This document shows positions 1 to 10,132 of a stretch of DNA of 64,000 nucleotides, piece by piece. How positions within the stretch are numbered: position 1 is the first letter of the stretch; every line of letters starts with the position of its first letter. Source of the stretch: Maribacter algarum (ex Lu et al. 2025) (nom. illeg.) (lineage in GTDB: Bacteria; Bacteroidota; Bacteroidia; Flavobacteriales; Flavobacteriaceae). The DNA lies in contig CANMAW010000010.1 of the NCBI GenBank assembly GCA_947495915.1, forward strand, positions 1 to 64,000, written 5' to 3'. Under the pieces are notes generated by a model. The model did no database searches and had not been told where the DNA came from. It was given only the letters and a program-made list of their open reading frames with translations. Both the position numbers and the translations under genes were made by a program.

Positions 1-431
1 GTTCCTGCAGCAGCATTGATCTCATCAATTGCAGCTTGAACATCGGTTGCTGTTAAGCCTGATGTGGTATTATCATAATCTACTTCAGAAGCGTTTTGAT
101 CTAATGAGGACAAATCAGCGGTAACAACGTTGCCGTTTTCTATTTCAAGTGACAAGACATTAGTTACTGAATCAAAATCAAAATTTTGAAGTTGTTGATC
201 ATCTGAGGAAGTTAGTTCCCAAGAATCTCCATCCCAAAAGTAAATTGTTCCTGTGTCCGTATTTACATAGATATCTCCGATATCGGCTCCAGTTGGAGTA
301 CTACTGCCAGGTGCCGTTACGTCTACACCACTTAACACTTCACAATTACATTGGTCTTCTAGGGTAACCGTTGTTTGTGCAAATGTAAATCCAGATATCA
401 GAAAAATCAGGACTAAAAATATTTTCTTCAT
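1..431 (-). CDS. Secreted surface/adhesin-like protein, N-terminal part (gene continues past left edge)
   Basis: The reading frame is open from an ATG at 431 to the window edge, about 143 codons. An in-frame ATG two codons upstream (437) is an alternative start. Residues 1-19 form a signal peptide ending in FTFAQ. The mature part has the motif DIYVNTDTGTIYFWDGDSW, an acidic QQLQNF.. stretch, and TATDVQAAIDEI, a short repeat common in flavobacterial surface proteins and phage tail-fibre-like proteins. I infer an exported, repetitive cell-surface protein; binding partner and sorting signal lie outside the window. It is oriented like the two giant secreted proteins that follow and may belong to the same surface-protein neighbourhood. 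Confidence 0.75.
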   Translation of the reverse strand, partial: MKKIFLVLIFLISGFTFAQTTVTLEDQCNCEVLSGVDVTAPGSSTPTGADIGDIYVNTDTGTIYFWDGDSWELTSSDDQQLQNFDFDSVTNVLSLEIENGNVVTADLSSLDQNASEVDYDNTTSGLTATDVQAAIDEINAAAG

Positions 432-885
432 GACCATTACTTTACTTAAAACTTGTATTGTCTACTTGTCTCTAATTAACAATTATCAAAATCATTTAGT
501 TTTTGATAATTTATTCTAGTCTGAATAATTAACGGAAAACCTGTTCTTAAAAGAACATATAGCATGAAGAAGAAAATAATTAGACATTTTAGATGCCTTT
601 AAATTTTCTAATTGAAAAGCTTGGTTAAGTTTGGTTAAGTTATTCATGTTTTTGGGCTACTTAAACCGATATTGGTGATACAGTTTAAATTCACATTACA
701 AAATTAACCTTAAGGTGGCCACTGAGAAATAAATGTTGTGTAAGTGTTAAAATGCATGGTATAGGTATTAAAAGTTGAGGTTTTTGCTTGTTTATTTCAT
801 CGATTAACCAATGTATATTGGTGCTTTCGAAGAGTTCGGTTGTAGGAAATATCCGTTTTTGCTAATACTAAATTGCCTTTAGGTT
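432..885. other. AT-rich intergenic region with a short tandem repeat
   Basis: No convincing gene is visible in this 454-base stretch, and I see no strong rho-independent terminator for the gene ending at 886. A perfect 10-bp tandem repeat (TTGGTTAAGT twice) lies at 621-640. A minus-strand TAnnTTTG-type -7 box (TAATTTTG) lies at 706-699 but has no TTG at the right distance, so it is only a weak promoter candidate for the gene starting at 431. Confidence 0.5.
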
Positions 886-3800
886 TTAGTTCTTTTTAAT
901 TCGATATGTTATCCTGCGATTAGTTATAACTGTGGATACATTTACTGTTAAAACTGATGTATTTGAAGTTAATAGTTCGCAAACAAAAAGTGAATTTGAA
1001 ACGAGTACTCTGTATTGGTTACCATTGTCTTCTGAAGTCGCTTCTGTAATTACCAAATTTGCGGTATTTACACCTGAATGAATACCAGAATTGGTTAAAT
1101 CTACCCATATTGAGCCATTAAATATTTGCCATTGATAGGTATCTGCATTTGTTGTTATAACCTCAATTATTCCACTACAACCAACACACAAATCCAGATT
1201 TTGAGGCTGTGTAGATATTGTAGGCGCAAGCCCTGCAGTAAGAAAATCATAGGTTCCATTTGCATCTGCATCAATGGGAGTTGTATAGGGTGCACTAACA
1301 ACTGATCCATTATTATTTATAGCTGGAGTACCTGCACCATACATACCGTTATTGTCAGAATCAGTATTTGTATCACCATATGCTTCATCTGCATCAGTAC
1401 ACCCATCTCCATCGCTATCGCCATTTTTAGAATTAGTACATGGCAAATCTGTACTGTAAGAAAAATTATCTAGTCCGTGCGGGTCTCTTGCTGTGGCAGC
1501 TATGCTTCCTGAAACGATGTTATGTCGAATTTCTATTGAGGCAAAAGGTATATCTGAAACAAAACCAAAGGTGTTTTCTGTATTCTGACCAGCAATAACA
1601 GTCCCCTGCAAAGCATTTCCACCGTTAAAAACAGACAATGGGCCTGTACCGTCATCACCAACATCTGAAACCGGGCCTATAATATAAGCCACTAAAACAC
1701 CATCAACGTAAACTTCATAATTTAATACCGGATCTCCATTAACTACAGTATCAACTATATCAACAAAGTCGAAACTAAAAGCAGTAACCGAAGTGGTAAA
1801 ATTAATATGAACAGAATACTGATCACCAGCATTTCCACCTTGTTCTGGAAATACATAAACACCATGCCCAGAATTTCCAGAGATAAATGAATTGGCAGTA
1901 GTGGTTCTAAATTCGGCATTATTATTCGTAGTATAGCTTGTCGTAAAAGTCATGGTACCATTTGCGAAATTACCTGTACTAGTTGTTGCGCTTCCAGCTC
2001 CGGTGGCACCTGAGAAAGAAAAATCATTAGTACCATTCAAAGTGGTTAAAGTTAGACCTCTCGTATACGCTTCTTTTTGAAATCCTGATTCTTGATATCC
2101 CAAGGCATTGTTATTTCCTCCGGAGGCAAATACCCTATAATTTCCATAACCCCAAGCTAAAGCGTCAGGTTGTGGTTCAACAACACCAGGTAATGGTTCA
2201 CATTCAACCAAATCAAAAATTCCATCATTATCATCATCTACATCACAGCCATCTGGCACAGAATCATTGTCAAAATCTAAGGTATCGTCGTACCCTACAC
2301 ATAAGTCCGTATCATTAGTTACTCCATCACCATCATCATCACATGAACCAGACGTCACAGCACTATTAGTACTACTTACATCTGCTTGACCTCCGCTAAC
2401 TGCTGTAGGTACTCCATTAGTATCTACCCCACCAGATATAGCACCGTTTGAATCTACTTGCGCCAAAGATATACTTGCATTACCTTCTAAAGCATCAAAA
2501 CACCCATCACTATCACTTTCAGTTTCTAAATGATTATTTTGTCCGTCATTATCAGTATCGTTAACACGACATGCGCTTATGCTAAAGGTCACATCATCAA
2601 ATACAGAATAGTTTTGTGGAGAATCGTCGGTTTGCCCATAAGTATAGAATCGAAATTTATAGTTTGTATTCGATTTTAGTGGAATTGGTACAGCGTTTTT
2701 ATGTTGAAAAGTCGCATAAGTGGTATTATTATCAGTATGAAATACATCTTCTTCTAAAGTCGCCCAAAAACCTGAATTATCTTCTTCATAAAGCGTTGTT
2801 GAATAGTAAGAATCTCCTAAATTGGGTTGATACCAACCTGATCTTATACCGTTTAAATTTAATCGGGAAATCTCATCTGAAGTTGTAAAAGAGACCTCAA
2901 CATAATCTCCGTTTTCATAAGCTTCATTAAAATTAGAAGCAGTCATACCCGTAATATGAGCATTAGAACCATTAGTACTGTATATTGCGGTATTATATGC
3001 AATGTCGCTTGTAGAATCTAAAACCCAACTATTAATCTTTGCATCAGAGGTATAATCCATGGTAATGTTACCCGAAGGATTATTAAATGACCAGGCAAAA
3101 CTTCCATTGACCTGATCTGATGATTCGGTACAATCAAGCAAACCATCATTATCATCATCGAGATCACATATATCGTTTATACCATCACCATCAGAATCTA
3201 TTCCATTTGGGTCGGCGCAGGGTTCATATATCGATACTGTGGCACTATCTGATTTACCAGCTGCCGGACAAAGTGCGGCCGTAGCATCGGTAATTGTATA
3301 GGAAAAATTAGCGCCAGGGAAAGGTGTTCCCGCAGCATATGAATAATTAACTATGCCTGTATTTGCATTTACAATAGTTACAGTACCCACTGCTGGCTGA
3401 ACTATACTCTCAATAGAAAATGATTCGTTATCAGGTTCATAATCATTCGCAAATAGATTAATTTGAACATTTACGGAATTACCATAGGGTACAATTTCGA
3501 TATCATCGTTAGCTACAGGAGCATTTGTATTTTCTAAAGACTCTGCGTCGGTTGTAGTTAAAGTATAATGATTTGTGCCTGGAATAAGAATTGGCTGCGC
3601 TACACCAGTTGCTATTAATCGGGTAATACCATCATCAGGGTCATAAAAATTTGGATAATGCACTTCAATTAAATAGGTTTGATTTTCTCCTAATGGAAGT
3701 CCGAAATGAACAGATTCTGGTTGCTGGTTACCATGTCCAAAAACTCCATTTACTTGGCGTAATCCGCTAACGATATTTCCATCGCAATCGCGTATCAAGA

Positions 3801-5250
3801 CATTTGTACCCAATGCTATTCTACCAGGAAAACCGCCCGTTGAGCCATCAGGTGCACGATCTTCTTTTACATCAACTATTAAATGATTATTTCTATTTAC
3901 CGCCGGTAAATTATTAATATATAGTTGACTTGTTCCACTGATATTCATATAGATATCTAAATCACCATCATCATCAATATCGACCATGGTGGTACCCTCT
4001 CCATTTCTACCCGAATTAAACTGTTGAGCATCTAATGAGAAACTCATTGCTGCTCCGCTTCCTACAGTTCCGGGTGCTGGCAAAGGACTATTTAATTGAT
4101 TGATATATAAGTAACTTCTATTATTTCCAACTAGAATGATATCAATATCTCCATCATTATCAATATCTCCTCCTGCTAACGCATCTATTCGACTACCTCC
4201 AGAATTGGAATTTTCGGTATTTGGTGGTTGTGGTAGACCGGGAAAAACTCCCCCACCTAGTGCCACCCAAACTCCAGGACCGTCATTTCTGTAAATTTGG
4301 GTAGTACCGTTTTCTGTCCATACGGCATCTAAATCTCCATCATTATCTAAATCCCACAGGCCATTTCCACCTTTATTACTATTATGAGCTTGAGCTAAAT
4401 CGGCCCCACTGGCAAAGGTTCCACCTTGGTTTAAAAAGAAATCATTTTCATCACGTTTTCTCATAAAAATATCGACCCATCCATCATCATCAACATCAGC
4501 TGCTGTACCGTAGTCTCCATCGGTAGCAAACTGGTTGAGTCCAAATTCTGTGACACCAGAACCGTTTCCTGGCGTAATATGAGAGTAAAAACTATTTGCT
4601 GGTGGGTTTACTATTGTATGAGTAGTATGATCAATGTAGTTATTTCTAAGCAATTCTATACCGTGTTCATGACTATCAAAGAATATATCTAAATCACCAT
4701 CACCTTCGAAATCGAAAAATCCAGCGCCTTCGACATTAATTCTAGCTATGGTAATTGTAGCACTGGCATTTTCTCCAACGGTAATTGGTGCAGTACCACC
4801 AATGCCATCACCAAAGGTACCTGAAGCATTTTGAATAAATATTTGCATTGCAACTACCCCCGAATGATTACCATGAGAAGTTATTAAAAAATCAGGTCTA
4901 CCGTCATTGTTAATATCCCCCCATGCAGCTTGTCTTTCTGCAGGGTCGGAAAGCATACCAGGAGCCAATGCTGCCTGAACATTTGTAAAATTACCTAAGC
5001 CATCGTTACGCATTAAGTAACTCTTGGTATTGGTATTTTCTAAAACAAGTACGTCTAAATCACCATCTAAATCAAAATCTGACCAGGCATGACCCCCATC
5101 TTTGTTACCGCCAATATTAAGGCCGTAAGATGCTGCACTTTCTGTAAAAGTTGTTTGCGAATGAGTCACAAAAGACCCCATCAACATAAGACAAAGTACT
5201 ATCTTACCTAAGAGGTTCTGGGGGAACTTCAATGGCATTAAAGTATACAT
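886..5250 (-). CDS. Large secreted FG-GAP/VCBS and ASPIC/UnbV protein with thrombospondin type 3 repeats
   Basis: A 1454-residue exported protein. Residues 1-32 are a signal peptide (alternative start at Met5). Residues about 40-455 hold many FG-GAP/VCBS calcium-binding beta-propeller repeats (D-x-D-x-DGxxD, for example SDFDLDGDLDVLVL). Residues about 455-550 match the ASPIC/UnbV domain. A cadherin/Big_9-like domain starts near 578 (APVANDD). TSP3-type Asp loops recur near 690, 910, 970-1015 and 1285, and an Ig-like domain lies near 1350-1435. The last 13 residues, ITNRRITYRIKKN, recur at the end of the neighbouring protein. I infer a cell-surface or secreted adhesin-like protein; substrate unknown. 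No canonical type A or B T9SS CTD is recognisable, so the basic tail is the best candidate for a sorting element. Confidence 0.8.
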   Translation of the reverse strand: MYTLMPLKFPQNLLGKIVLCLMLMGSFVTHSQTTFTESAASYGLNIGGNKDGGHAWSDFDLDGDLDVLVLENTNTKSYLMRNDGLGNFTNVQAALAPGMLSDPAERQAAWGDINNDGRPDFLITSHGNHSGVVAMQIFIQNASGTFGDGIGGTAPITVGENASATITIARINVEGAGFFDFEGDGDLDIFFDSHEHGIELLRNNYIDHTTHTIVNPPANSFYSHITPGNGSGVTEFGLNQFATDGDYGTAADVDDDGWVDIFMRKRDENDFFLNQGGTFASGADLAQAHNSNKGGNGLWDLDNDGDLDAVWTENGTTQIYRNDGPGVWVALGGGVFPGLPQPPNTENSNSGGSRIDALAGGDIDNDGDIDIILVGNNRSYLYINQLNSPLPAPGTVGSGAAMSFSLDAQQFNSGRNGEGTTMVDIDDDGDLDIYMNISGTSQLYINNLPAVNRNNHLIVDVKEDRAPDGSTGGFPGRIALGTNVLIRDCDGNIVSGLRQVNGVFGHGNQQPESVHFGLPLGENQTYLIEVHYPNFYDPDDGITRLIATGVAQPILIPGTNHYTLTTTDAESLENTNAPVANDDIEIVPYGNSVNVQINLFANDYEPDNESFSIESIVQPAVGTVTIVNANTGIVNYSYAAGTPFPGANFSYTITDATAALCPAAGKSDSATVSIYEPCADPNGIDSDGDGINDICDLDDDNDGLLDCTESSDQVNGSFAWSFNNPSGNITMDYTSDAKINSWVLDSTSDIAYNTAIYSTNGSNAHITGMTASNFNEAYENGDYVEVSFTTSDEISRLNLNGIRSGWYQPNLGDSYYSTTLYEEDNSGFWATLEEDVFHTDNNTTYATFQHKNAVPIPLKSNTNYKFRFYTYGQTDDSPQNYSVFDDVTFSISACRVNDTDNDGQNNHLETESDSDGCFDALEGNASISLAQVDSNGAISGGVDTNGVPTAVSGGQADVSSTNSAVTSGSCDDDGDGVTNDTDLCVGYDDTLDFDNDSVPDGCDVDDDNDGIFDLVECEPLPGVVEPQPDALAWGYGNYRVFASGGNNNALGYQESGFQKEAYTRGLTLTTLNGTNDFSFSGATGAGSATTSTGNFANGTMTFTTSYTTNNNAEFRTTTANSFISGNSGHGVYVFPEQGGNAGDQYSVHINFTTSVTAFSFDFVDIVDTVVNGDPVLNYEVYVDGVLVAYIIGPVSDVGDDGTGPLSVFNGGNALQGTVIAGQNTENTFGFVSDIPFASIEIRHNIVSGSIAATARDPHGLDNFSYSTDLPCTNSKNGDSDGDGCTDADEAYGDTNTDSDNNGMYGAGTPAINNNGSVVSAPYTTPIDADANGTYDFLTAGLAPTISTQPQNLDLCVGCSGIIEVITTNADTYQWQIFNGSIWVDLTNSGIHSGVNTANLVITEATSEDNGNQYRVLVSNSLFVCELLTSNTSVLTVNVSTVITNRRITYRIKKN

Positions 5251-5449
5251 TCTGGGACAATGAATAGATTTTAGGACTATTTAAGCCTATTAATCGGTTA
5301 TTTGGTAAGGCAATATAAAACTTGTAGATACGGATATTTAATAATTGTTGTGTAATTACATTTTTACAACATATACCCTTATAAATATGAGGTTTTAGTA
5401 TGAAGAATGGTAGTTGAAATCACTACCAATGCCCAACAATCTTTTTCTA

Positions 5450-8400
5450 TTAATTCTTTTTAACCCTATAAGTAATTCTTCTATTCGTTATTAAGGTTGG
5501 AATTTGAACAATACTAAAAGGAGAAAATTCAGACGTAGAATTGCCTATTGTCGCTGTTGAAGTTATTAAATCATTCGCTTGCACACCAGGTGGAATAGTT
5601 ACCTCAAAGTGGAAGTTATTGGTAGTATCTGTATTACCATCCTCATCAATATAATATGATGAAGTTGCATCTAAATCAGATGCGCTACCTTCTATTGAAG
5701 TACCTAGATATACTTGTCCTTCACCATAATCAGTTACAAAGCCCAATTGGTTATCACCCGTTGCAGCCGACCCTTCATTAATATCAGTTAGAAACCATTC
5801 AATAGTAGCACCAGGTCGTGCCCAACCCCTTACTGTCAATGTCGTTCCTCCTATATAAGAAGAAGTAATAACAGGGAAGTTTATAGCTCCATTAGGGCCA
5901 TTATCTGCATCGCCAGTATCATTTAAAGTGACCCCATCACCTGATATATCAATACCTAATGCATCTGAAGCTGATCCATTGGCGTACATCGAGTTTTGAG
6001 AAATCAGATTACCAGAAGTATTACCTCCTGTAATGATTATTCCAGCTCCTCCGTTGGTTGCTAAAACATTATTCACAAAAGATGAATTGCTACCAATTAC
6101 ATAGATTCCAGCATTTTCAACAGCTCCACCGCAATTACCTCCATTTTGACCTGCATTGATAATGGTATTTTCAGTTACCGTAATTGCTGAACTTGTTGTT
6201 TCCAAATCAATACCAAATGCAGCTGAGTTACTAATTAAATTCTGACTAATTAACACTCCAGAACCATTCTCAATCAAAATATTATCGTTACAAGCGGTGT
6301 TACCGTTAATGGTAATTTCATTATTTTGAATTTGGGTACTTGTTCCACCATTTACCCAAATACCTTGATCAGTATTATCACTTATATAATTTCCGTCAAT
6401 TACGGAAGTTCCACCGGTAATCTCAATACCAGAATCTATATTTCCAGTAGCATTACCAAGTGCATTTACACCTAGTAAATTAGCACTAACATTTGCAGAA
6501 CCACTTTGAATTCGAATTCCCGCATTATTATTGGCATACACTGATAAATTTCGAACAGTTGCATTTGTGCCTTGAAGATTTAAAACATCCCCTCCAGCTC
6601 TATAAACTTGAATTTCAGGGCGGTCATAATCAGGTAGAACTACATTTGTTGTTCCCACCGTTGAACCACCAGAGCCCACTGTTCCCGTATTAGTATCTCC
6701 GGAATAGGCGGTTTGTGTTCTACCATCAATATTTGTATTTGTACCTATAATGGCAGGCAAAGTATTTGAATTATCAACGATGATATTAAAGTAACCACTT
6801 GTAAAGTTAGCATCAGCGGTTCTACCCAATGGATCACTTGAAGAAGGTATCATAAATACAGAAGTATCATCACCTGCCGCTGGGTCAAAAATACTATTGG
6901 GCTCAATATCAAGGCCTGTTTCACCCAAAGTATTGCTATTGAGTATAAATTGATTTAAAGTACCCTGACCAATTTCATTTGTATTAACGATAGTATTAAA
7001 GTTAAAGCCGAAATCAATGTTTGCTACACCACTACTAGCAATATTAACAAGTGATAAACTTTGAGAGTCCGCAAAAACACCTAAGGCTGAATCGGAAAAA
7101 GCGGTAGGATCGGCACCGCCTATTTCGTTTAATACTTCGTTAGTATTAGAAGCATCACCGAAACTTCTATAGGTTTGCACAGGAACACATGTTGTACAAT
7201 TAATTCCGTTATCGCGAGTAGACCTCACCGTAGAGTTTACAACTTTTACATAATAATCACCATCTGCCATACCACCAAAACTGTAATCGCCACTCACGTT
7301 TGAATTAGTTCTACGAACAAAAGTTCCGTCATCTTCATATAATTCTACAATAGCACTTGAAATACCAATACCATTAGAATCATTCATATTTCTACCTTGT
7401 CCACCACCATAATTAGTATCTTCAAAAACAGTACCTGCAATCAGATTTGAAGGTACTTTTAAAACTACGGCTGCAGAAATCACAAAATCTTGACCAACAT
7501 CGACGTTAGCTGTTACTTGAGAATCTCCAGGAGAAACATAGGTAGATATATCATACGTATCTAAATCTACGCCATAGGTTGAAGTATCATTGTAATCGGG
7601 GGAAACTGTATTATCATACATAGTAGAATTATAGGCATTGTTACCTGTTTGACCACCGTCATTGGCTAATGTAAAATCTTGATTTGCTTGATTGGTAATA
7701 GATAGTCTTTCACCATTGGGGTTGGTTGTTCCTGAACTATTTCCATCTAGAGTTGAATCACCTTCCCAAGAAAGAAAAGATGCTTTTGCCCCAGCCCCAG
7801 CTATGGCATAAAAACTATCTAAAGTAAAAGATGTACCTTCATTACTCAAACCATCAAACCCTTGATATAAGTTAATATTTACAGCAGGAAGACTTGGTTC
7901 TTCGTAAAAAACAAAAAGTGTCCACCCTCCAAGCACAGTGGCAGTAGAACAATAGGTATTAGAATTATCTACTGTTAAACCCGAAAAATCAAAAACATTA
8001 GTTGACGGGTCGGCAATAGCCTCAACAATTGCCGTAACATCACTTACATACCCATAAAAGTTTCGATTAGTTAATGTGGTTTGATATTGAAAATTCGCGT
8101 TAACTGTTTGACCTTCAAAAGTTACTGTACCGTCAACAACTGTACTCGAATGTGCCCAGTACAAATACGCTCTCTTTATGGTTGCAGTATTAGGTATTGG
8201 AGCAATTAGAGTATTAGAGGAAGATGTTGTAATTGAACATGCATCTGTGTTATTGTCATTTGTTCTTAAGGTTCCTCCCGTGGTTGAATAGTCAAAGTAA
8301 CCATCAAACTCTTGAAATAATGTTAGCGGATCATTTGCTAATATTTGGGAATTAATAAAACCGCTAGCAGTATCACTAAAATCAACGGTCGCATATTGCG

Positions 8401-9910
8401 CCGTTGCACCAGAAAAACCGGCGGTAAAAAATTCGACTAATTCAGGAACACCATCATTTACAATAGGAACAGAAAAGGTCTGAACATTGCCAACCCTACC
8501 GTTAAATGTCAGTGTGCCATTTACTGAAATATAGTCACTACCAACAGTTGCTGTACCATCACTAACCATATAATCAACGGTAAAAGGAGTGTGTAAAAAA
8601 CCGAATAGCGTATTTCTACCATGTCGATCACGTACATGAGTTACTGTAAAAATTGCACTACCTGAATCTTCATCTACATATACATCATCTACCACTATTT
8701 TGGGACCTGGAGGTGAGCACCTTACATCGGCTTGCCAGCCATTACCAGTCGTATTATTATTAGATGTGAATCTAAAAGTTAAACAGCCATTTGAACTTGT
8801 TGCAAAAATTTGAGTTGGTATGTTGTCGTTATCATATGTACCTAATAATGCAGCACCAGTAGTAGTACCGTCATAAACTCGCAATACGTCACCAGGTATA
8901 ACATCAAATTGGGTGAAATCTACTTCGAGATAATTATTTGCCGTATCTGGACAAATTGTATATACAATATCTTCATTATCAGAATAATTATTAATACCTC
9001 CGGAATCTAAGAAAATATCATTACAGGTTGTATCTGTTACGCCATCAGTAATAATCAAGGCATCATTGGCTAAAATTGTACCTGTAGCCGTATCTGTAAT
9101 ATCTACGTTAGCATCTGTGGTAGAAGTAAATGAAATTCTAAAAGTTTCATCTCCCTCAAAAATAGTATCATCAGTTATTGGTATGGTAATGGTTTCCGTA
9201 TCGTTTAGGTTTCCATTAAAATTAAGTGTTCCGGTAGAAGCAGTATAATCTTGGCCTGCGGTAGCAGAAATATCAGAAGTTGTATAATTGACGCTATAAG
9301 CTCCACCTGCATTTGACCCTGTATGGGTAACCGTAAAAGTAGCCGTGCCGTCATCTTCATTGACGGTAACATCATTTATTTGTAATTCAGAACCATAGAA
9401 TGCGCTAAATTGAACATTGTCAATAAATATGGTGTCATTATTTTGCCAATTTGTATCTGCTGGAAAGAAGATTATCGCCGGATTTGAAGCAATTTCTGCA
9501 GCTGTTAGATTATAAGTTACAGTGCCCGTACCTCCGTTTATACGTTGAATAAAATTCCAATTATTATTATCGGCATTATAAATAAAGACATCAATAGCCT
9601 CACCCCCAGCAGAATTAGCATCGTAGTCTAAGGTCATTGTAGCTGCATTAGCACCGGCTAAAGGAACAAATCGATAAATCCATCGGTTATCGTTATTTCT
9701 AAATCGCAATCTGCCTCCAGTAATTGTAATTCTACCCCCAAAAGGTGAATTATCATCATTTTGCTCAAGCCAATTCGAACTAAAGTTTTGCGTTCCGTTA
9801 TTGTTGGAATAGGAAGTACTACTAAAGTTATCTAAATAAGTTTCTTGTCCAAATAAAGTGATTCCACTAAATAGGATAATAAAAAGGCAACAAATATATT
9901 TTAAACTCAT
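5450..9910 (-). CDS. Large secreted multidomain protein (Calx-beta, CUB, SdrD-like, right-handed beta-helix)
   Basis: A 1486-residue exported protein with a signal peptide at residues 1-21 (LFG-QE). Domains in order: an N-terminal beta-rich module (25-170), Calx-beta (about 175-285, VNEDDGTATFTVTH), a CUB-like domain with paired Cys (about 290-402), a second Calx-beta (405-515), a region resembling DUF3344-type modules (530-760), an SdrD/CNA-B-like domain (about 823-920, GTVFEDTN...), and a right-handed parallel beta-helix (about 1095-1330, repeated N-x-I/V turns). The tail TLITNRRITYRVKKN nearly repeats that of the protein ending at 886. Calx-beta and CUB modules are typical of calcium-dependent adhesion. 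I infer a surface adhesin; ligand unknown. It is transcribed toward the neighbouring FG-GAP gene with a 199-bp gap. Confidence 0.8.
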   Translation of the reverse strand: MSLKYICCLFIILFSGITLFGQETYLDNFSSTSYSNNNGTQNFSSNWLEQNDDNSPFGGRITITGGRLRFRNNDNRWIYRFVPLAGANAATMTLDYDANSAGGEAIDVFIYNADNNNWNFIQRINGGTGTVTYNLTAAEIASNPAIIFFPADTNWQNNDTIFIDNVQFSAFYGSELQINDVTVNEDDGTATFTVTHTGSNAGGAYSVNYTTSDISATAGQDYTASTGTLNFNGNLNDTETITIPITDDTIFEGDETFRISFTSTTDANVDITDTATGTILANDALIITDGVTDTTCNDIFLDSGGINNYSDNEDIVYTICPDTANNYLEVDFTQFDVIPGDVLRVYDGTTTGAALLGTYDNDNIPTQIFATSSNGCLTFRFTSNNNTTGNGWQADVRCSPPGPKIVVDDVYVDEDSGSAIFTVTHVRDRHGRNTLFGFLHTPFTVDYMVSDGTATVGSDYISVNGTLTFNGRVGNVQTFSVPIVNDGVPELVEFFTAGFSGATAQYATVDFSDTASGFINSQILANDPLTLFQEFDGYFDYSTTGGTLRTNDNNTDACSITTSSSNTLIAPIPNTATIKRAYLYWAHSSTVVDGTVTFEGQTVNANFQYQTTLTNRNFYGYVSDVTAIVEAIADPSTNVFDFSGLTVDNSNTYCSTATVLGGWTLFVFYEEPSLPAVNINLYQGFDGLSNEGTSFTLDSFYAIAGAGAKASFLSWEGDSTLDGNSSGTTNPNGERLSITNQANQDFTLANDGGQTGNNAYNSTMYDNTVSPDYNDTSTYGVDLDTYDISTYVSPGDSQVTANVDVGQDFVISAAVVLKVPSNLIAGTVFEDTNYGGGQGRNMNDSNGIGISSAIVELYEDDGTFVRRTNSNVSGDYSFGGMADGDYYVKVVNSTVRSTRDNGINCTTCVPVQTYRSFGDASNTNEVLNEIGGADPTAFSDSALGVFADSQSLSLVNIASSGVANIDFGFNFNTIVNTNEIGQGTLNQFILNSNTLGETGLDIEPNSIFDPAAGDDTSVFMIPSSSDPLGRTADANFTSGYFNIIVDNSNTLPAIIGTNTNIDGRTQTAYSGDTNTGTVGSGGSTVGTTNVVLPDYDRPEIQVYRAGGDVLNLQGTNATVRNLSVYANNNAGIRIQSGSANVSANLLGVNALGNATGNIDSGIEITGGTSVIDGNYISDNTDQGIWVNGGTSTQIQNNEITINGNTACNDNILIENGSGVLISQNLISNSAAFGIDLETTSSAITVTENTIINAGQNGGNCGGAVENAGIYVIGSNSSFVNNVLATNGGAGIIITGGNTSGNLISQNSMYANGSASDALGIDISGDGVTLNDTGDADNGPNGAINFPVITSSYIGGTTLTVRGWARPGATIEWFLTDINEGSAATGDNQLGFVTDYGEGQVYLGTSIEGSASDLDATSSYYIDEDGNTDTTNNFHFEVTIPPGVQANDLITSTATIGNSTSEFSPFSIVQIPTLITNRRITYRVKKN

Positions 9911-10069
9911 GTGGTTACTAATAGGGGATATTTAGTAATTCGCTCTATAGAGAGTACCAAAATATTCACCTGTAAAAATAAGTAGTCCATAGGGCGAAGC
10001 CTAAAATTTGTTGTGAAGCTCTTTAAAATGGTTATGAAACCTAATATATGTAGTGTAGCAAACAAAAAA

Positions 10070-10098
10070 CTTGTTTGATTTACAAAAAATCAAACAAG
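10070..10098 (-). terminator. Rho-independent terminator of the T9SS operon
   Basis: A perfect 12-bp stem (10070-10081 with 10087-10098, CTTGTTTGATTT) closes a 5-nt loop. On the minus strand it is followed by a run of six U. It lies 35 bases after the stop of the PorE-like gene, so it ends the operon. Confidence 0.85.
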
Positions 10099-10132
10099 GA
10101 TAAATTCTCAATACTCTATGTTCTTACTGAAA

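Noticed and set aside
5408-5428. TGGTAGT/ACTACCA hairpin after the gene ending at 5450
   Set aside because: The 7-bp stem lacks a U-run on the minus strand, so it is not supported as an intrinsic terminator.
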